A stretch of 64,000 nt of DNA from contig CM061142.1 in the NCBI GenBank assembly GCA_030789695.1, positions 353,065,486-353,129,485 on the forward strand, in the 5' to 3' direction. The notes under the pieces are model-generated. The model had not been told where the DNA came from, searched no databases, and saw only the letters and a program-made list of their open reading frames with translations. Shown piece after piece: positions 32,656-44,675 of this stretch. This DNA is from Scilla litardierei (Eukaryota > Streptophyta > Magnoliopsida > Asparagales > Asparagaceae). The number at the start of each line of letters is the position of its first letter. The first letter of the stretch is position 1. The position numbers and the translations under genes are program-made.

Positions 32656-34025
32656 ATGCTGACACTAAGTGTAGATGCTATGTGCGATTATGGTTAGCTT
32701 AATCTTTTATGTTATTAACTCCATGCTAATGTATATGTTCCATGTTCCATGTTAATGGCGAAAGTTCAACGGTTCATATTATATAAATTCTATGATTGTT
32801 ATATTGGATGAAATGATGGTAGCCAAATCTGGAAATGAAGTGTTGTAATATTCTTTGTTATGAAATTGTAATGAGATTATGTTTGTTAAATCACGACATT
32901 GCGAAAATAATAATGGACATGAAATGATGTGCATAGCGGTATATGAGACTGTGTGAAAATGTTGAGACTGATGGACTTTATTACATGTTGAAGAGTGGGG
33001 AATTAAGAGTAATAACCAACTGAATGACTCGTTCTACCTCGAGGTAGGTGAGGATTTCAGACATTGGGTTCGGGGGAAAACCTGGTACAATGTACACATA
33101 AGGATTGGATTAGACTGGAAATGAATCCCAATCGCACTCTCGATAATGGTAGAGTTAGCAGAGTTGGAGAGGCCTATGGTGTAATCGTGATGCACAATGA
33201 GGTAATTGATATGTATGACATGATATTCTCACTCTCGAAACGGGGGAGTTACAAGAGGCCCCATTCAAATTGATCAGTGCTCCTATTCAACCGGCGGGGT
33301 ACCACTTTTTCACCCACCATGGATGAGATCCAGTGTCATATGTGGTACCTTCTATCCGGGTTTCCAAATCATAACTATAACAAAAACAATTGTGAAAAAT
33401 GTTGTCATGATGATCCCCTTTTAATTAATTGTGGTTATTTAGTTATGCTTCTGCGTGAATTTTCTCATATGCACTTGAGTTATTATCTGCAGTCTTTCAT
33501 TGAATTTCTGCCTAAATTTCCTCATGCATACAACTTCTGCTGTGTTTCCTTTTATAATCATGCATGTTAATGTTCTTACTTTTAAATAATAAAACTAGTC
33601 TTTTCCATTGATATCACTCATAGCCTGACCCATAGCTAGGTAAGATAGTTTTGAGATTGGCAAACTGACCTAGGGTTGTTAGTTTTTATACTGGGAACGT
33701 GTTGACGTGTCCCTCCCCTTTCCCTCCAGGTTAGAGTCAGAGATGGCAGAGCAGGACCCTATTAAGGAGACTACCGCTAGTTTTGATCTGGACTGGAGCC
33801 CTCTGAAGGTAATTTCGTGGAGCTAGATTCTCAGGGGTAGAATAGGGAGTGAGTTGAACTTGGTGTGTCGATACTGTTTTGTAGGTTTGGGATTTTACCT
33901 ATGTTATCCCCTCTTGTACCTTTGGGTTGTGGTTAATTTTAGTTTTATTTGAATTTTCTGATGTATTCAATTTTCTCGGTTTCAAATAGTAAACTTTCTT
34001 GTAAATATTAGATGTACTCTTTATT

Positions 34026-34060
34026 TCAGACAGACAGACACACACACACACACACACACA
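34026..34060. repeat. CAGA/CA microsatellite
   Basis: CAGACAGACAGA followed by (CA)n, directly adjoining a Helitron-type end. Confidence 0.85.
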
Positions 34061-34470
34061 CTAGTCATAACATGTGCCATCGAGCACGGTTCATTTAACA
34101 TATCTCTCAAAATCTTTGTTCTCCCCAAAGATTATTTCATCCTCCAAAATTTAAAAGAACAAAAATTTAGCTTCAGCGCGGGTGCCTTCGGGTGTCGGGA
34201 AAAAATTTAACCCGGGCCAAAAGAGAAACACACAGAAATGAAGGGGGGAAGTGCATAAGTGTGGGTGTGTTGGGTAGGGTGTGGGGGTAAAAAGTGAAAT
34301 GGGATGGTTTTTTAGAAAAAAAGGGAAATGTACGGTATTCTGCACATATGTGGTGATGGGGGGTTTTGAAAACCAAAGGAAAAAGAACAAAAATTATTTG
34401 AATTAAATGCCGCACACATTCATGATTCATACTAAATGAGACTCTCAATTTCAAAGTTGGACCAAATTTC

Positions 34471-36958
34471 TATTGGGATTTGAGGAACCCTTAGGGCATT
34501 ATTCTACGCTCATCAAACGTCGGACGGACAATAAAAATATAAACAGTAGCAGAAAATTCGAATTATTAAACTATTTAATAAAACGCCTTAAGAATATCAA
34601 AGACCCTAGCCAGGATCTCTACTAGGGGTGGATCTGACCAGCTCCAAAATAGGTCTAAACTACTACAACAATAAAATATAAGGCATTAAAAGAACATACC
34701 CGGAACATTTCTTCCACAGAAAACAAAGCGTCATTTTCAGCAATAACTTTGGCTCCCCGAAGCTAACCGCCTCTGTGCCCGTGAAACTGGTCCACCCAAA
34801 GCGAGCCGACACCGCGCCTCTGAGCTGATCACTCGTCGAAGAACATTTCACTTGAGAGCGATCCACGTCTTAGACTTTGGATCGAATCCAATGCTCCTCC
34901 TCGTCTTGCTAGGACACGAACGAAGGATTCAGAAGAATTATAGGAGGAAAGAATAATTATAGGAGGAAAGATTAATTTCGTCTCGGCTCGAGTGTGGTCA
35001 AAACTTTTCGGATCTACTTGATTCGGAGACTTGGTGCAATTATTTCTCGGGGTGTCAGTCCCTATTTAAATAGGAGGCCAGACCCCTTGCTCATCTCACG
35101 AGCAATGTGAGATTAATTAAATTAGGGGAGAAAATTAGAATTAGTTTTGCCTTACACTAAGGCTCAACTTCAACCACTTTTCTCTTCCTCACCGTTGAGC
35201 TTCGGAAGTGATACAACCTATCAATTCGAAGAGTTATGAACTGTGAACGCATAGAAACAAACAGCACTCCAATTCGACTTCATTTGACCCCCCCCTCAAA
35301 CAATTGCTCAAAGTTGAGCAAAAACAGAATTGGCTGAAAAACGCAGCCGTCACAAGCCCGCCTAGGGTTTCTGAAGTGTGGGCTCCTTCGTGGGGCCCAT
35401 CGTCCAGCTGGGAGTGCCCAAAGGGTGCGCCCAGCTTGCCTAGGATGCCTGTCCATGCTAGGCAGGCGGGTCTAACCCCCCTGCTGTGCAGGCGGGTGGG
35501 CTCGACCTGCCTGCATCAGTGGGTAGGTCTGCCCCGCCGGGTCCGTTTACGGGCAGAACCCCTTTGCGGGTAGGTTCAGCCCGCCTAGCGGGTTGGGCCC
35601 GCCTGCCTGGGCTGGGCTGGGCCAGAACTGGGCAAAAGCCTAGTTTTGGCCCTTTTGGTCTATATCTTGAGATCTACAGCTCCGATTTGGCCGATTTCAG
35701 ATTCGTTTGAAAGCATGGCTCGAATGAGACTATCCCAAGAAACCATGTATCCATTTATATGCCTTTTGTTATGTAAAAATTTCTTGTAAATATTTTACAA
35801 TATATTTTCAACCATTTTGCATCATATGCAACAATCCCTTATAGCATTCTACTAATGCTAAAATCGCAAACAATTTGCGACATTATTAAATCACGTTTAA
35901 TATAGACTTATCACAAACTCTTTATGACTTCAATTATTCTCGTGCTTCCGAGTGCACTCCTCCTGAACCCTTCCTATTACTAAGACGTAAATCCCACTCT
36001 GTGTGAGACCCTACAGCCTGACCCTACTACAGGTTGGGGCTCAAAACCCCTAGACGACAATGACCACGAGTAGCAAGTGTCGCCCCTGTTTCGGCATCAT
36101 AATTACCTGATTGACCCATTGAGAAAAGTGTTGTCGGCGTCACTCTGACTGTGTCAGTGATGAATACCACAGTTTAGTCCCTTCTTCATAACTATGTCAC
36201 TGCATAGCCTAGGGTATGGTAAACTGTCAACCCTACTAGCTAGCATTGGTCAGCATACTTTGGTCTTTGGTATGTCTATGTTGTACTTTCTACAACATAC
36301 CCTGACCGAGATTTAGCACAAAGAACCGTACTAAGCCTGTGACACTAACTTCCCTTAACAGAAGAGATGAATCCTATCTTAGTCACTATTTACCTCGTAC
36401 GCTTCAAATGTCACCCAACATAAGACCTTTCAACGAGTGAAGACTCGAGATTAGGTCATAGATTTAAGTGACACTGTTCATGCACAGGTTCGTACAATGA
36501 CCTTAAGTCTAAAGGACCAACTAGCCTATCATCACTAGAGAGTTATCAATGATAGTAAAGTTAAGGTTACCCATTTGACAACTCTTTATTGGGTCGTCCA
36601 GTGGACTTATTCTCCAATGAGCACTTGTGCCTCGTCTCCGACTTTGCCAGGTCGAATGATTATGAGATCATCATTACCCTTTAGGATAAGACAAAGACAC
36701 AATTTTCTGTCTGATGTGCCGATATCCCTTTCTCGACACATCTATGACCATGAACGTTTTAAGACTCAAGTTTCTATTGGTCATTCACTTCCCATAACCG
36801 AGATCTACATCCAGATACGTCTATGACCTTACTTTAAGTCTAAGGAAATTATCCAAGTGCTAAAAAACATTTAATCATACTAGGATAACTAGTACCATTT
36901 ATCTTTGAACAATATGTTTTTCTAAATAAATTGCCACGATGGCATATATCTTCCTACA
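34471..36958 (-). repeat. 3' LTR of Copia-C (minus-strand sense)
   Basis: Minus-strand start TGTAGGAAGATATATGCC. The other end is mutated (TA instead of TG on the plus strand at 34471). It contains a GC-rich inverted-motif cluster at about 35440-35640 and, downstream on the minus strand, a TATTTAAATA box at 35063-35072. Confidence 0.88.
35440..35640. repeat. Cluster of GCGGG / CCCGC inverted motifs in the Copia-C LTR
   Basis: GGCGGG, CCCGCC and related short words alternate in both orientations about 400 bp upstream (minus sense) of the TATA-like box. A shorter version is at about 41390-41510 in the other LTR. Local GC content is far above the surroundings. Confidence 0.55.
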
Positions 36959-38158
36959 TCTCCCACTTGCACTTAAGCTAGTTATCTCTGTATCTTATAC
37001 CGCTACAACATATCAGTCATATGTCAAAGCCTAAAAAGGATCTGCTAAACGTATATATTATATAGTATTACGGAGTCTTACAATGTATACACTATTGATC
37101 ACACAAGGGTGATTTAACGAAACCATCTTTGTATCTCATCCAACGATTTTTCTTCTTCTGTATATCTAACTATTAGCATATACGACTGAATTTAATGTTT
37201 ATCATTTCATACTAGTCTGTCATATCATAGCATATTCCAATATTCTTGTGTCATTTATGTCAAGCATATTAATGACACCAAATGTTTTATATCTTTGACA
37301 GAATCAAAACTCATTTGATTGTATGTCACATATAGATGTTTTATAACTTAGATTTTTTACTTAGCCACAAAAATAGAACCAAGTAATATGCTAGCTCCCA
37401 CTGACTTTAAGAACTGTCTGGTTTTAATACTTCAACTTGACTTTCTAAATCTCATTTATAATGTTGATTATTAAGTATAACCAGCCCATTTGTGCTGAAT
37501 GAGTCAAAATGAAATGAATTTGTGTCAGGTTGTTCTAATGAATAAGTAATATCAAAATTCGTTTATAGAAATTTTGATGATAACTTACTCAATCATAACT
37601 ACCTACACTGTCATTTCCTTTATCTGCATTAATCTTCTAACTTGAAGTATTATATGCAGGCAAACAAGAACTGTTCATATTATGCACATAATCAAGATCA
37701 CATCTAATTTATATGCGCCTGGAATTTACTCGTTACTATATATTAGTTAAAATACTGACTGCGCCAATCAATCGCATCAACTCAGAAACATACACAACAA
37801 CTCAGAAAGCCATACACAACGACTCAGAAAGCCACCAGAGCATATTCATCAAGATATCATAAATAAAGACTTTATAGAAAGCAAAATTGTTCACAACATT
37901 TTTATTCCGAGTGACATTCACTCAATCATTGTTCAGAAACCATCGTCGCATTTATTCAAAAAAAAAATACGACTGCATCATTGATATCTATGAAGTCCCT
38001 TGACGGCCCCAGAAGCAACGATTATTCTGATTGCCGACCGCACCAGGAACTTCATCCATCCACCGCTTCAAGCACCTGTAGACAATATATAGATGTTTTA
38101 GTAATCATACTGGTATCTCATACAATGGAGTAAGCTTTATGGAAATTAGTGTACTCTT
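36959..38158 (-). other. Non-coding region between gag and 3' LTR of Copia-C
   Basis: AT-rich, no open frame with pol motifs. Begins with the polypurine tract at 36959-36970. The position is where protease to RNase H would lie in an autonomous copia element. Confidence 0.7.
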
Positions 38159-38982
38159 TTACAAGATTCGTAACTGAGGTTGAGGCATCACCATGCCCCT
38201 TTTTCTCTGCAAGGTAGGCCTTGCAGTTCCTCTTCCAGTGTCCCGGCTTGTGGCAATGGAAACACTCATACTCTGACGATGCCCCTTTCTTCTTCGTCTC
38301 CTTCTTTCCTTGAGAGGCTTAGGGATCTTCCTATTCTTACCCTTGCCCTTAGGCTGGTGAGAAGAAGCAGAGCCGACAACCAACACTGGCGGGTTCTTCT
38401 CGATTCTCTCCTCGAACTGCCGGAGCATGTTTAGGAGACCTGGAAGTTCCACCTCAGTGTTGTTCGTTATAAAGCTTGTAATAAGCTGGTTGAAGTCAGG
38501 GGTCAAAGACATTAGGATTATGTCCGTGCTCATCTCATTTTCAAGGACAAATCCTAGCTGAGTTGTATCCTCTACGAACCCGATCATCTTTATCACATGA
38601 TCCTGGACGGGGCCCGTCGTCACCTTTGTTTCCCAAATGTTGCAGGTGGCCTCGAATCTGGCAGCCCTAGAACGCATACCATACAATTATTCTGTATTCA
38701 AAAGCATGCTCTGAAAATCCATATGTGCATGATTTCTCAGCAGATCATTGTTCATTGAGGCGAGAGTAAGGCACCTAGCATTCTCTGCATCCCTTTGCCA
38801 CAGCTTGTACGACTCCTTCTCTTCATTAGTGGCATCGTCATCGGGCTTATCTGGAGAAGTTTCCAGCAGTACATAACCTATTCCAGCTAACGACAGAACT
38901 AGCTTGATGTTCCTCAACCAGTCCTTGTAATTCGTCCCGTTCAGCACATTCTTCTCGATAATGAACTTAAGTTATGACTCCA
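38159..38982 (-). pseudogene. Copia-C Gag with stops and a frameshift
   Basis: On the minus strand ATG 38982 is followed by a stop at codon 4. The gag domain then reads LNGTNYKDWLRNIKLVL, with a further in-frame TAA at 38687-38689. It continues MRSRAARFEATCNIW and LTPDFNQLITSFI. After a Lys/Pro-rich stretch a frameshift leads into a CCHC knuckle CFHCHKPGHWKRNC (about 38230-38275), followed by KAYLAEKKG. This is a UBN2-type copia gag with its nucleocapsid knuckle. It would make virus-like particles if intact. No protease follows, so the element resembles the published class of terminal-repeat elements coding only for GAG. Confidence 0.85.
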
Positions 38983-40440
38983 TACTGCATTTTAATAGAA
39001 CTCAAATTAGCAAATGTTCTTTTATAGTTTAAGAGGTTTTTATTAAACTATATTCTCCCATTATTTTAATGAATAGTTAAGCCATAATAATGAAAAATTA
39101 TTATATTTAAAATTAGTGGAAGAGGGATCCAACCACCTTAAGCTTCACAACCTTGAGGAGACTCAACAAGTTGATTGGCTCTGTAATTGGTGAATGAACT
39201 CTTCATCGATCACATCACATGTGACTCCATATAGGTTTTTGCCCCTAGTCACTTATGATCTTGAGGAGACTCAACAAACCATAATGACTAGTCTAGTCGA
39301 ACCCTTATTTTCATGTCCAAACTTAACTTACACCGACACTCGAGGAGACCCGACGCGACGGTTTGGGTTAAGACTAGACTACATCAAATGTATTTTGGAG
39401 TCGGTTTCTAAAAGAGACCATGTCGTAGCTTGAGGAGACTCAACAACCATGACAGGCGTCTTTCAGTTCCCTAATCCAAAATTAAAGCAGGCTACGATTA
39501 ATCTTGAAGAAGATTTTTTACATATTAGACTAGATATAGTTGAAAGTGTCACATAATCATGATTCGCATCCTTGCGGTCCAGCGGAACACGGCCATGGAT
39601 TTGACTAGGCCATGATCACTATCCCCAGTCAAACTTAGGGTGATCCACAACACTAGTCAAAAAACACTGGACCGGATCATGGTCCATTGAAGGAAACTCA
39701 TCATGCATATGTGTGCCATCAACTAAAATTGTCTTCATAAAAACTAGTTAATCATATCAACTAGTTGAATCCTAAAATTCGAAATTATTAGGATTGGTTA
39801 ATAACTTTTATTGGAGTCCTTATCAACTATAAGGATTTTTAAGTTTCAAAGTGCTATCCTAATTATGTATTAGGATTTTAATAAATTCAAATTAGAACAA
39901 TTTAAAGTTAGCCTTTTATGAAAATTATTGTTAGAACGTTTAAAATAATAATCGTTAGAAAGGGCTACCCTAATCTGGAATTAGGAATTTAATTGTTGTA
40001 ATAATTTATTAAACATAGCATGCCAGTCTAAAATTTATCTCTTAAGTTTTAAAGGAATTTTAATGGCTATCCTAAAAGGCTTTCTTGAATTATCACATAA
40101 TATGCAAGAAAATAGACTTACCATTAAAACATGTCAACTAAATTTTATCTCATAAAATTAGCATGCAGACTAGCAACTTAAAAAATCGCATAAAATTAAG
40201 TTACTATCTTTTTAATAATTATCTCATAATTTTTAACACGAACAACTGATTAAAATTTATCACATAAATTATAGCATGCATCTTATAAATTTATCACATA
40301 AATAATTTAAGTACGATTTTAAAGCATCTAAAATCTTTCTTTTATAAAAACTTGTTGTAGCATGTTCAGATAATCTCATTAGCATCAGGTTCTTAACATT
40401 CATATATGCATTTATTATCATTGCAGTTTTCAGAAATAGA
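38983..40440 (-). other. Leader of Copia-C between primer site and gag
   Basis: About 1.45 kb, AT-rich, no gene. It contains four copies of a TTGAG-GAGA-CTCAA stem-loop within 300 bp (39153-39166, 39261-39274, a degenerate copy at 39340-39353, 39430-39443). Confidence 0.7.
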
Positions 40441-40456
40441 CCTGGCTCTGATACCA
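40441..40456 (-). other. Primer-binding site, tRNA-Met type (Copia-C)
   Basis: Minus strand TGGTATCAGAGCCAGG, one base from the 5' LTR end. Confidence 0.92.
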
Positions 40457-40457
40457 T

Positions 40458-42753
40458 TGTTGGGTTTTGAGAGACCATTAGGTCATAATTCTATGCACAT
40501 CCTACGTCGGACGGACGATATAAATATTAACAGCATCGAAAAATTCGAATTATTAAACTATTTAATAAAACGCCCTAAGAATATTAAAGACCCTAGCCAG
40601 AATCTCTACTATCTTAGGGTGGATCTGTGCAGCCCCAAAATAGATTTAAACTACTGCAACAATAAAATATAAAGTATTAAAAGAACATACCTGGAACTTT
40701 GCTTCCGCAGAAAACAAAGAGTCGTTTTCAGCAACAACTTTGGCTCCCCGAAGCTAGTCGCCTCCGCGCCCATGAAACTGGTCCACCCGAAGCGAGCCGA
40801 CACCATGCCTCCGAGCCGATCACTCGCCGAAGAAAGTTTCACTTGAGAGCGATCCACGTCTTAGACTTTGGATCGAATCTCATCCTCCTCCTCGTCTTAC
40901 TAGGATGCAAATGAAGGAATCGAAAGAATTATAGGAAGAAAGAATAATTTCGTCTCGGATCGAGTGTGCTCAAAACTTTTCGAAGCTACTCGAATCGGAG
41001 ACTTGGTGCAATGTTTTCAAGGGGTGTCAGCACCTATTTATTTTGGAGGCCGGACCCATTGCTCATCTCACGAGAAATGTGGGATTAATTAAATTAGGGA
41101 AGAAAATTAGAATTAGTTTTGCCTTACACTAAGGTTCAGCTTCAACCAATTTTCTCTCCCTTACCATTGAGCTTCGGAAGTAATACAACCTATCAATTCG
41201 AAGAGCAATGAACGGTGAACGCATAGAAACAAACGGTGCTCAAATCTGACTTTGTTTGACCCCTCAAACAATTGCTCAAAGTTAAGCAAAAAACACGAAT
41301 TGGATGAAAAATGCAACCGTCACAAGCCTTCTTAGGGTTTTTGAAGTGTGGGCCCCTTCGTGGGGCCCACCGTCCAGCTGGGTGCACCCAGCTTGCCTAG
41401 TGCACCCGCCCGCGCTGGGCGGGTAGGCTCGAGCCCCGCCCGCTTGGCGGGCTCGACCCGCCCATGGGCAAACCCCCTTTGCGGGCGGGTTCAGCCCGCC
41501 TGGGCTAGACTGGGCCAAAACTAGGCAAAAGCATGGTTCGAATGGGACTATCCCAAGAAGTCATGTATCCATTTCTATGCATTTTTATGTAAAATATTCT
41601 TGTAAATATTTTACAATATATTTTCAACCATTTTGCATCATATGCAACAATCCCTTATAGCATTCTACTAATGCTAAAATCGCAAACATTTTGCGACATT
41701 ATTAAATCCCATTTAATATAAACTTATTGTCACAAACTCTTTGTGACTTCAGTTATTCTCGTCCACGCGATTGCACTCCTCCTGAACCCTCTCTATTACT
41801 AAGACCCTACAGCCTGACCCTACTGCAGGTTAGGGCTCAAAACCCCTAGACTAAAGTGACCACGAGCAGCAGGTGTCGCCCCTGTTTCGGCATCATAATT
41901 ATGTGATTGACCCATTGACAAAAGTGTCGTCGGGATCACTCTGACTGTGTCAGTGATGAATATCGCAGTTTAGTCCCTTCTTCATAACTATGGCACTGCA
42001 TAGCCAAGGGTCTGGTAAACTGTCAACCCTACTAGCTAGCACTGGTCAGCATACTTTTATCTTTGGTATGTCCATGTTGTACTTCCTACAACATGCCTCA
42101 GTCGAGGTTTAGCATAAAGAACCGTACTGAGCCTGTGACACTAACTTCCCTTAACGGAAGAGATGAATCCTATCTTAGTCACTACTTACCTCGTACGCTT
42201 CAAGTGTCACCCAACCTAAGACCTTTCAACGAGTGAAGACTCGAGACTAGGTCATAGATCTAAGTGACACCGTTCACGCACAGGTTTGTATAATGACCTC
42301 AAGTCTAAATGACCAACTGGCCTATCTTCACTAGAGACTTATCAGTGACAACAAAGTTAAGGTTAACCATTTGACAACTCTTTATTGGGTCGTTCAGTGG
42401 ACTCGTTCTGCAATGAACACATATGTCTCGTCTCCGACTTTGCCAGGTCGAATGATTATGAGATCATCATTACCCTTTAGGATAAGACAAAGACACAATG
42501 TTCTGTCCGATGTGCCGATATCCCTTTCTCGATACATAAATGACCATGAACGTTTTAAGACTCAAGTTCTTATTGGTCATTCACTTCCCATAATCGAGAT
42601 CTGCATCCAGATACGTGTATGACTTTACTTTAAGTCTAAGGAAATTATCCAAGTACTAAAAACATTTAATCATACTAGGATAATTAGTACCATTTATATT
42701 TGAACAATATGTTTTTCTAGATAAATTGCCGCGAGGGCATATATCTTCCTACA
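40458..42753 (-). repeat. 5' LTR of Copia-C (minus-strand sense)
   Basis: 2296 bp, TG...CA ended (plus strand TGTTGGGTTTTG...CTTCCTACA), matching 34471-36958 with indels. A shorter GC-rich cluster accounts for part of the length difference. Confidence 0.9.
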
Positions 42754-42893
42754 ATTTCAAGGCTCACATTCTTTTGAATTAAATATTGACCCTTTGATGC
42801 TAAGGATGTGGATGCATCCTGATCGTTGTTGATGACTGGGACTTGTCTTAGTTGGCCCTAGGATTCAAAAACAGTTGTGTTTTCTATAATAGA

Positions 42894-44002
42894 TATTAAT
42901 TTTGAGTTCATCAGTTCATTAGTTACATGTTAATTAACACTGGAATCAAACCCTATAAACTGTAGCTTTCCATAACTAAAAGAAGCATTAACAACCCAAA
43001 TGAGAAAAGACCCAGATTGGCTTACATCGTCTATCATCAAATAAAACCTTTTCTTTTCCTTCGTGAAAATCAATCGATCTCTATGGCAGTGCACTGAATT
43101 AAGACATGTCACTCTTAGGTGCGATCCCATTCCAATCGCTAACATTATTGATGTCATTCTTGTCATTGCCGATGCTGCTGTTGCAGTTGATCCTCGCACT
43201 GGTGCTGCTGTAATTTTGGCCCCACATCACTGGTGCTTGATCTCGAAATCCTTTGTAAACTCCATCCCAAATATTAAGATCAACAAAAAGGAACCCTCAA
43301 AAAATTGGTATCTTTATCTCTGGACCGAGTCTTTTCCCATCTCTCAACTCCTAAAATGGAGACACAGTGTTAAAATCACCAACCAGCCATAAAAGAGATC
43401 TCCGCAAACCATTGATTTATAGAACAAAATTATTAAAGATCTATAACCAAAAAGAGGATTTTTACAACTAAATCACACACAAAAGCACATACCAGAAGGC
43501 CAAAAAACTTGATGGCACGGTCTGATCTTTTGTTGATGGGTGGGGAAGATAGGAGCGGAGGTGGAAGAGATCTTCAAGGGGAGAGAGAGTAGCAGCTAAG
43601 CTTGGGGTATTCTCTGCTAAGGTGAATCAACGGTTTGGTTTGAAAGAGCTGGGGTTGATGAAGCTCGGTGGCTGAGGAGTGAAATGATCAAAAGGGGCAT
43701 TAGAGAGAGAAGTTGGTGAGGGCCTTTTGAAGTCCATCCAAGTTCAACGCATTGTTTTGTATTGGCCCTTAAAATTTTGAAGTCCCTCTAAATTTCAAAC
43801 TAAGATGAGGATGGCCCAAGTTTCAAAGGCAGAGCACACCTTTTTATGCATTAAATTTTTAGGTACCTTTCCCCCCAAAATACAAATCCTTCCCCTCAAA
43901 ACTCATCCTAGCCATTAAATTCTCAAGATCAAATCTCAGTCACTCTTTATCCCATTCCACTTATCGTAGTCAGCCTTAAAATTCAAAAAAGATTGTCAAA
44001 TG

Positions 44003-44008
<6 letters not shown>
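42894..44008 (-). other. Gene-fragment-like sequence bounded by a degenerate Helitron 5' end
   Basis: On the minus strand about 43095-43285 is open for more than 60 codons with mixed composition (VYKGFRDQAPVMWGQNYSS). At 43500-43740 a pyrimidine-rich stretch (minus sense) resembles a plant 5' leader. I do not recognise the protein. The right edge, GTCAGCC...GATTGTCAAATGTATTTTA, resembles the H2 5' end, so this may be another Helitron with captured DNA whose 3' end I could not place. Confidence 0.35.

Positions 44009-44086
<78 letters not shown>
44009..44086. repeat. TA microsatellite
   Basis: About 39 uninterrupted TA units between a Helitron-like edge and a LINE fragment. Confidence 0.95.
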
Positions 44087-44089
<3 letters not shown>

Positions 44090-44095
44090 ATTCCA

Positions 44096-44640
44096 CTTAT
44101 TTTTTTATTGCTCCTACTCCGGATACATCCTGAAACGTGCTCTGCTGAAGCTTAACATTAAAGTGCACATAAATCCTAAACTGGATGAGGTGGGTAAGTA
44201 CTTCAGTCACAATTTCAGCAATAAAAGTGCACTCAGCTTGTTAGCTAAAAATGCACTTGCGGCAACGGTATGGCATGTTTGGCGGGAACGCAACAAGAGA
44301 GTGTTTGAGAACACATATAAGTGCAGGACTACCCTATTTGAAGAAATTGCTTCTGATATCAGAGTAGCAATGAGAGACCAAGAACCAGCTAATAGAGAGG
44401 AGGCGGAGGCATTTGCCAATTGGGAGTTCAGAGACATGGGCTGAATCCTTCTAGTTATTTGACTTGTCAGTTTTTGTATAGCTAATAGTACCTATAGAAT
44501 GGGGAATCACTAGTGGGGAGTAACGGCGCTTGTGCCCTCTCCTCCCCCTCTAGAAACCATTGCCTATATTCTACTATATTGTATTTCGTGTACAATTATT
44601 AATGAAACATCGCTAATTTTCCAAAACAATATATATATAT
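44096..44640 (+). mobile_element. 5'-truncated LINE, 3' terminal fragment
   Basis: An open frame from about 44112 to the stop at 44442-44444 encodes the C-terminal tail typical of plant LINE ORF2, including LAATVWHVWRERNKRVFEN. An untranslated region of about 190 bp follows, ending AATGAAACATCGC and TTCCAAAACA(TA)n. The RT and endonuclease are missing through 5' truncation, the usual fate of LINE insertions. It could alternatively be a zinc-binding RT tail from a related non-LTR element. Confidence 0.65.
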
Positions 44641-44659
44641 ATATATACTAGTCATAACA

Positions 44660-44675
44660 CGTGCCCACGGGCACG
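44660..44675 (-). terminator. Helitron H2 3'-end hairpin
   Basis: CGTGCCC-AC-GGGCACG, 7-bp stem, located 8 bases from the CTAG terminus. Such hairpins are the proposed rolling-circle termination signal of Helitrons. Confidence 0.65.

Larger units (their letters stand above)
31817..34060. other. Unassigned AT-rich stretch, possibly old LTR sequence
   Basis: It begins purine-rich (GAAGGAGGAGG), then AT-rich with tandem repeats. From about 33000 to 34020 it becomes mixed sequence that resembles decayed LTR or untranslated sequence. Since the chromovirus inserted between 11604 and 31817, the start of this stretch should be the continuation of the Athila-1 LTR or whatever lay there. I see no gene with a recognisable domain. 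Confidence 0.4.
34471..42753 (-). mobile_element. Copia-C: gag-only Ty1/copia element, minus strand
   Basis: LTRs 34471-36958 and 40458-42753 (2488 and 2296 bp) are flanked by a perfect ATTTC duplication (34466-34470, 42754-42758). On the minus strand the 5' LTR is the right one. A tRNA-Met primer site adjoins it at 40441-40456, and a polypurine tract GCAAGTGGGAGA adjoins the 3' LTR (36959-36970). Only gag is coded; there is no protease, integrase or RT. The LTRs differ more than those of the other elements, so the insertion is older. It lies inside Helitron H1. Confidence 0.9.
34061..42893 (-). mobile_element. Helitron-like element H1 (about 550 bp) split by Copia-C
   Basis: The left limit reads A|CTAGTCATAACATGTGCC...GAGCACGG, which on the minus strand is a short hairpin followed by CTAG and then host T, the plant Helitron 3' end. 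The right limit CTATAATAGA|T gives minus-strand A|TCTATTATAG, a Helitron 5' end similar to that of H2. Without Copia-C the element is roughly 550 bp and non-coding. Confidence 0.55.

Noticed and set aside
34061..44008. H1 extending to the Helitron-like 5' edge at about 44008 instead of 42893
   Set aside because: The 42893 edge has the A|TC...GA|T form and the closer match to the H2 5' end. The 44008 edge lacks the terminal GA. I kept 42893 but cannot exclude the longer version.
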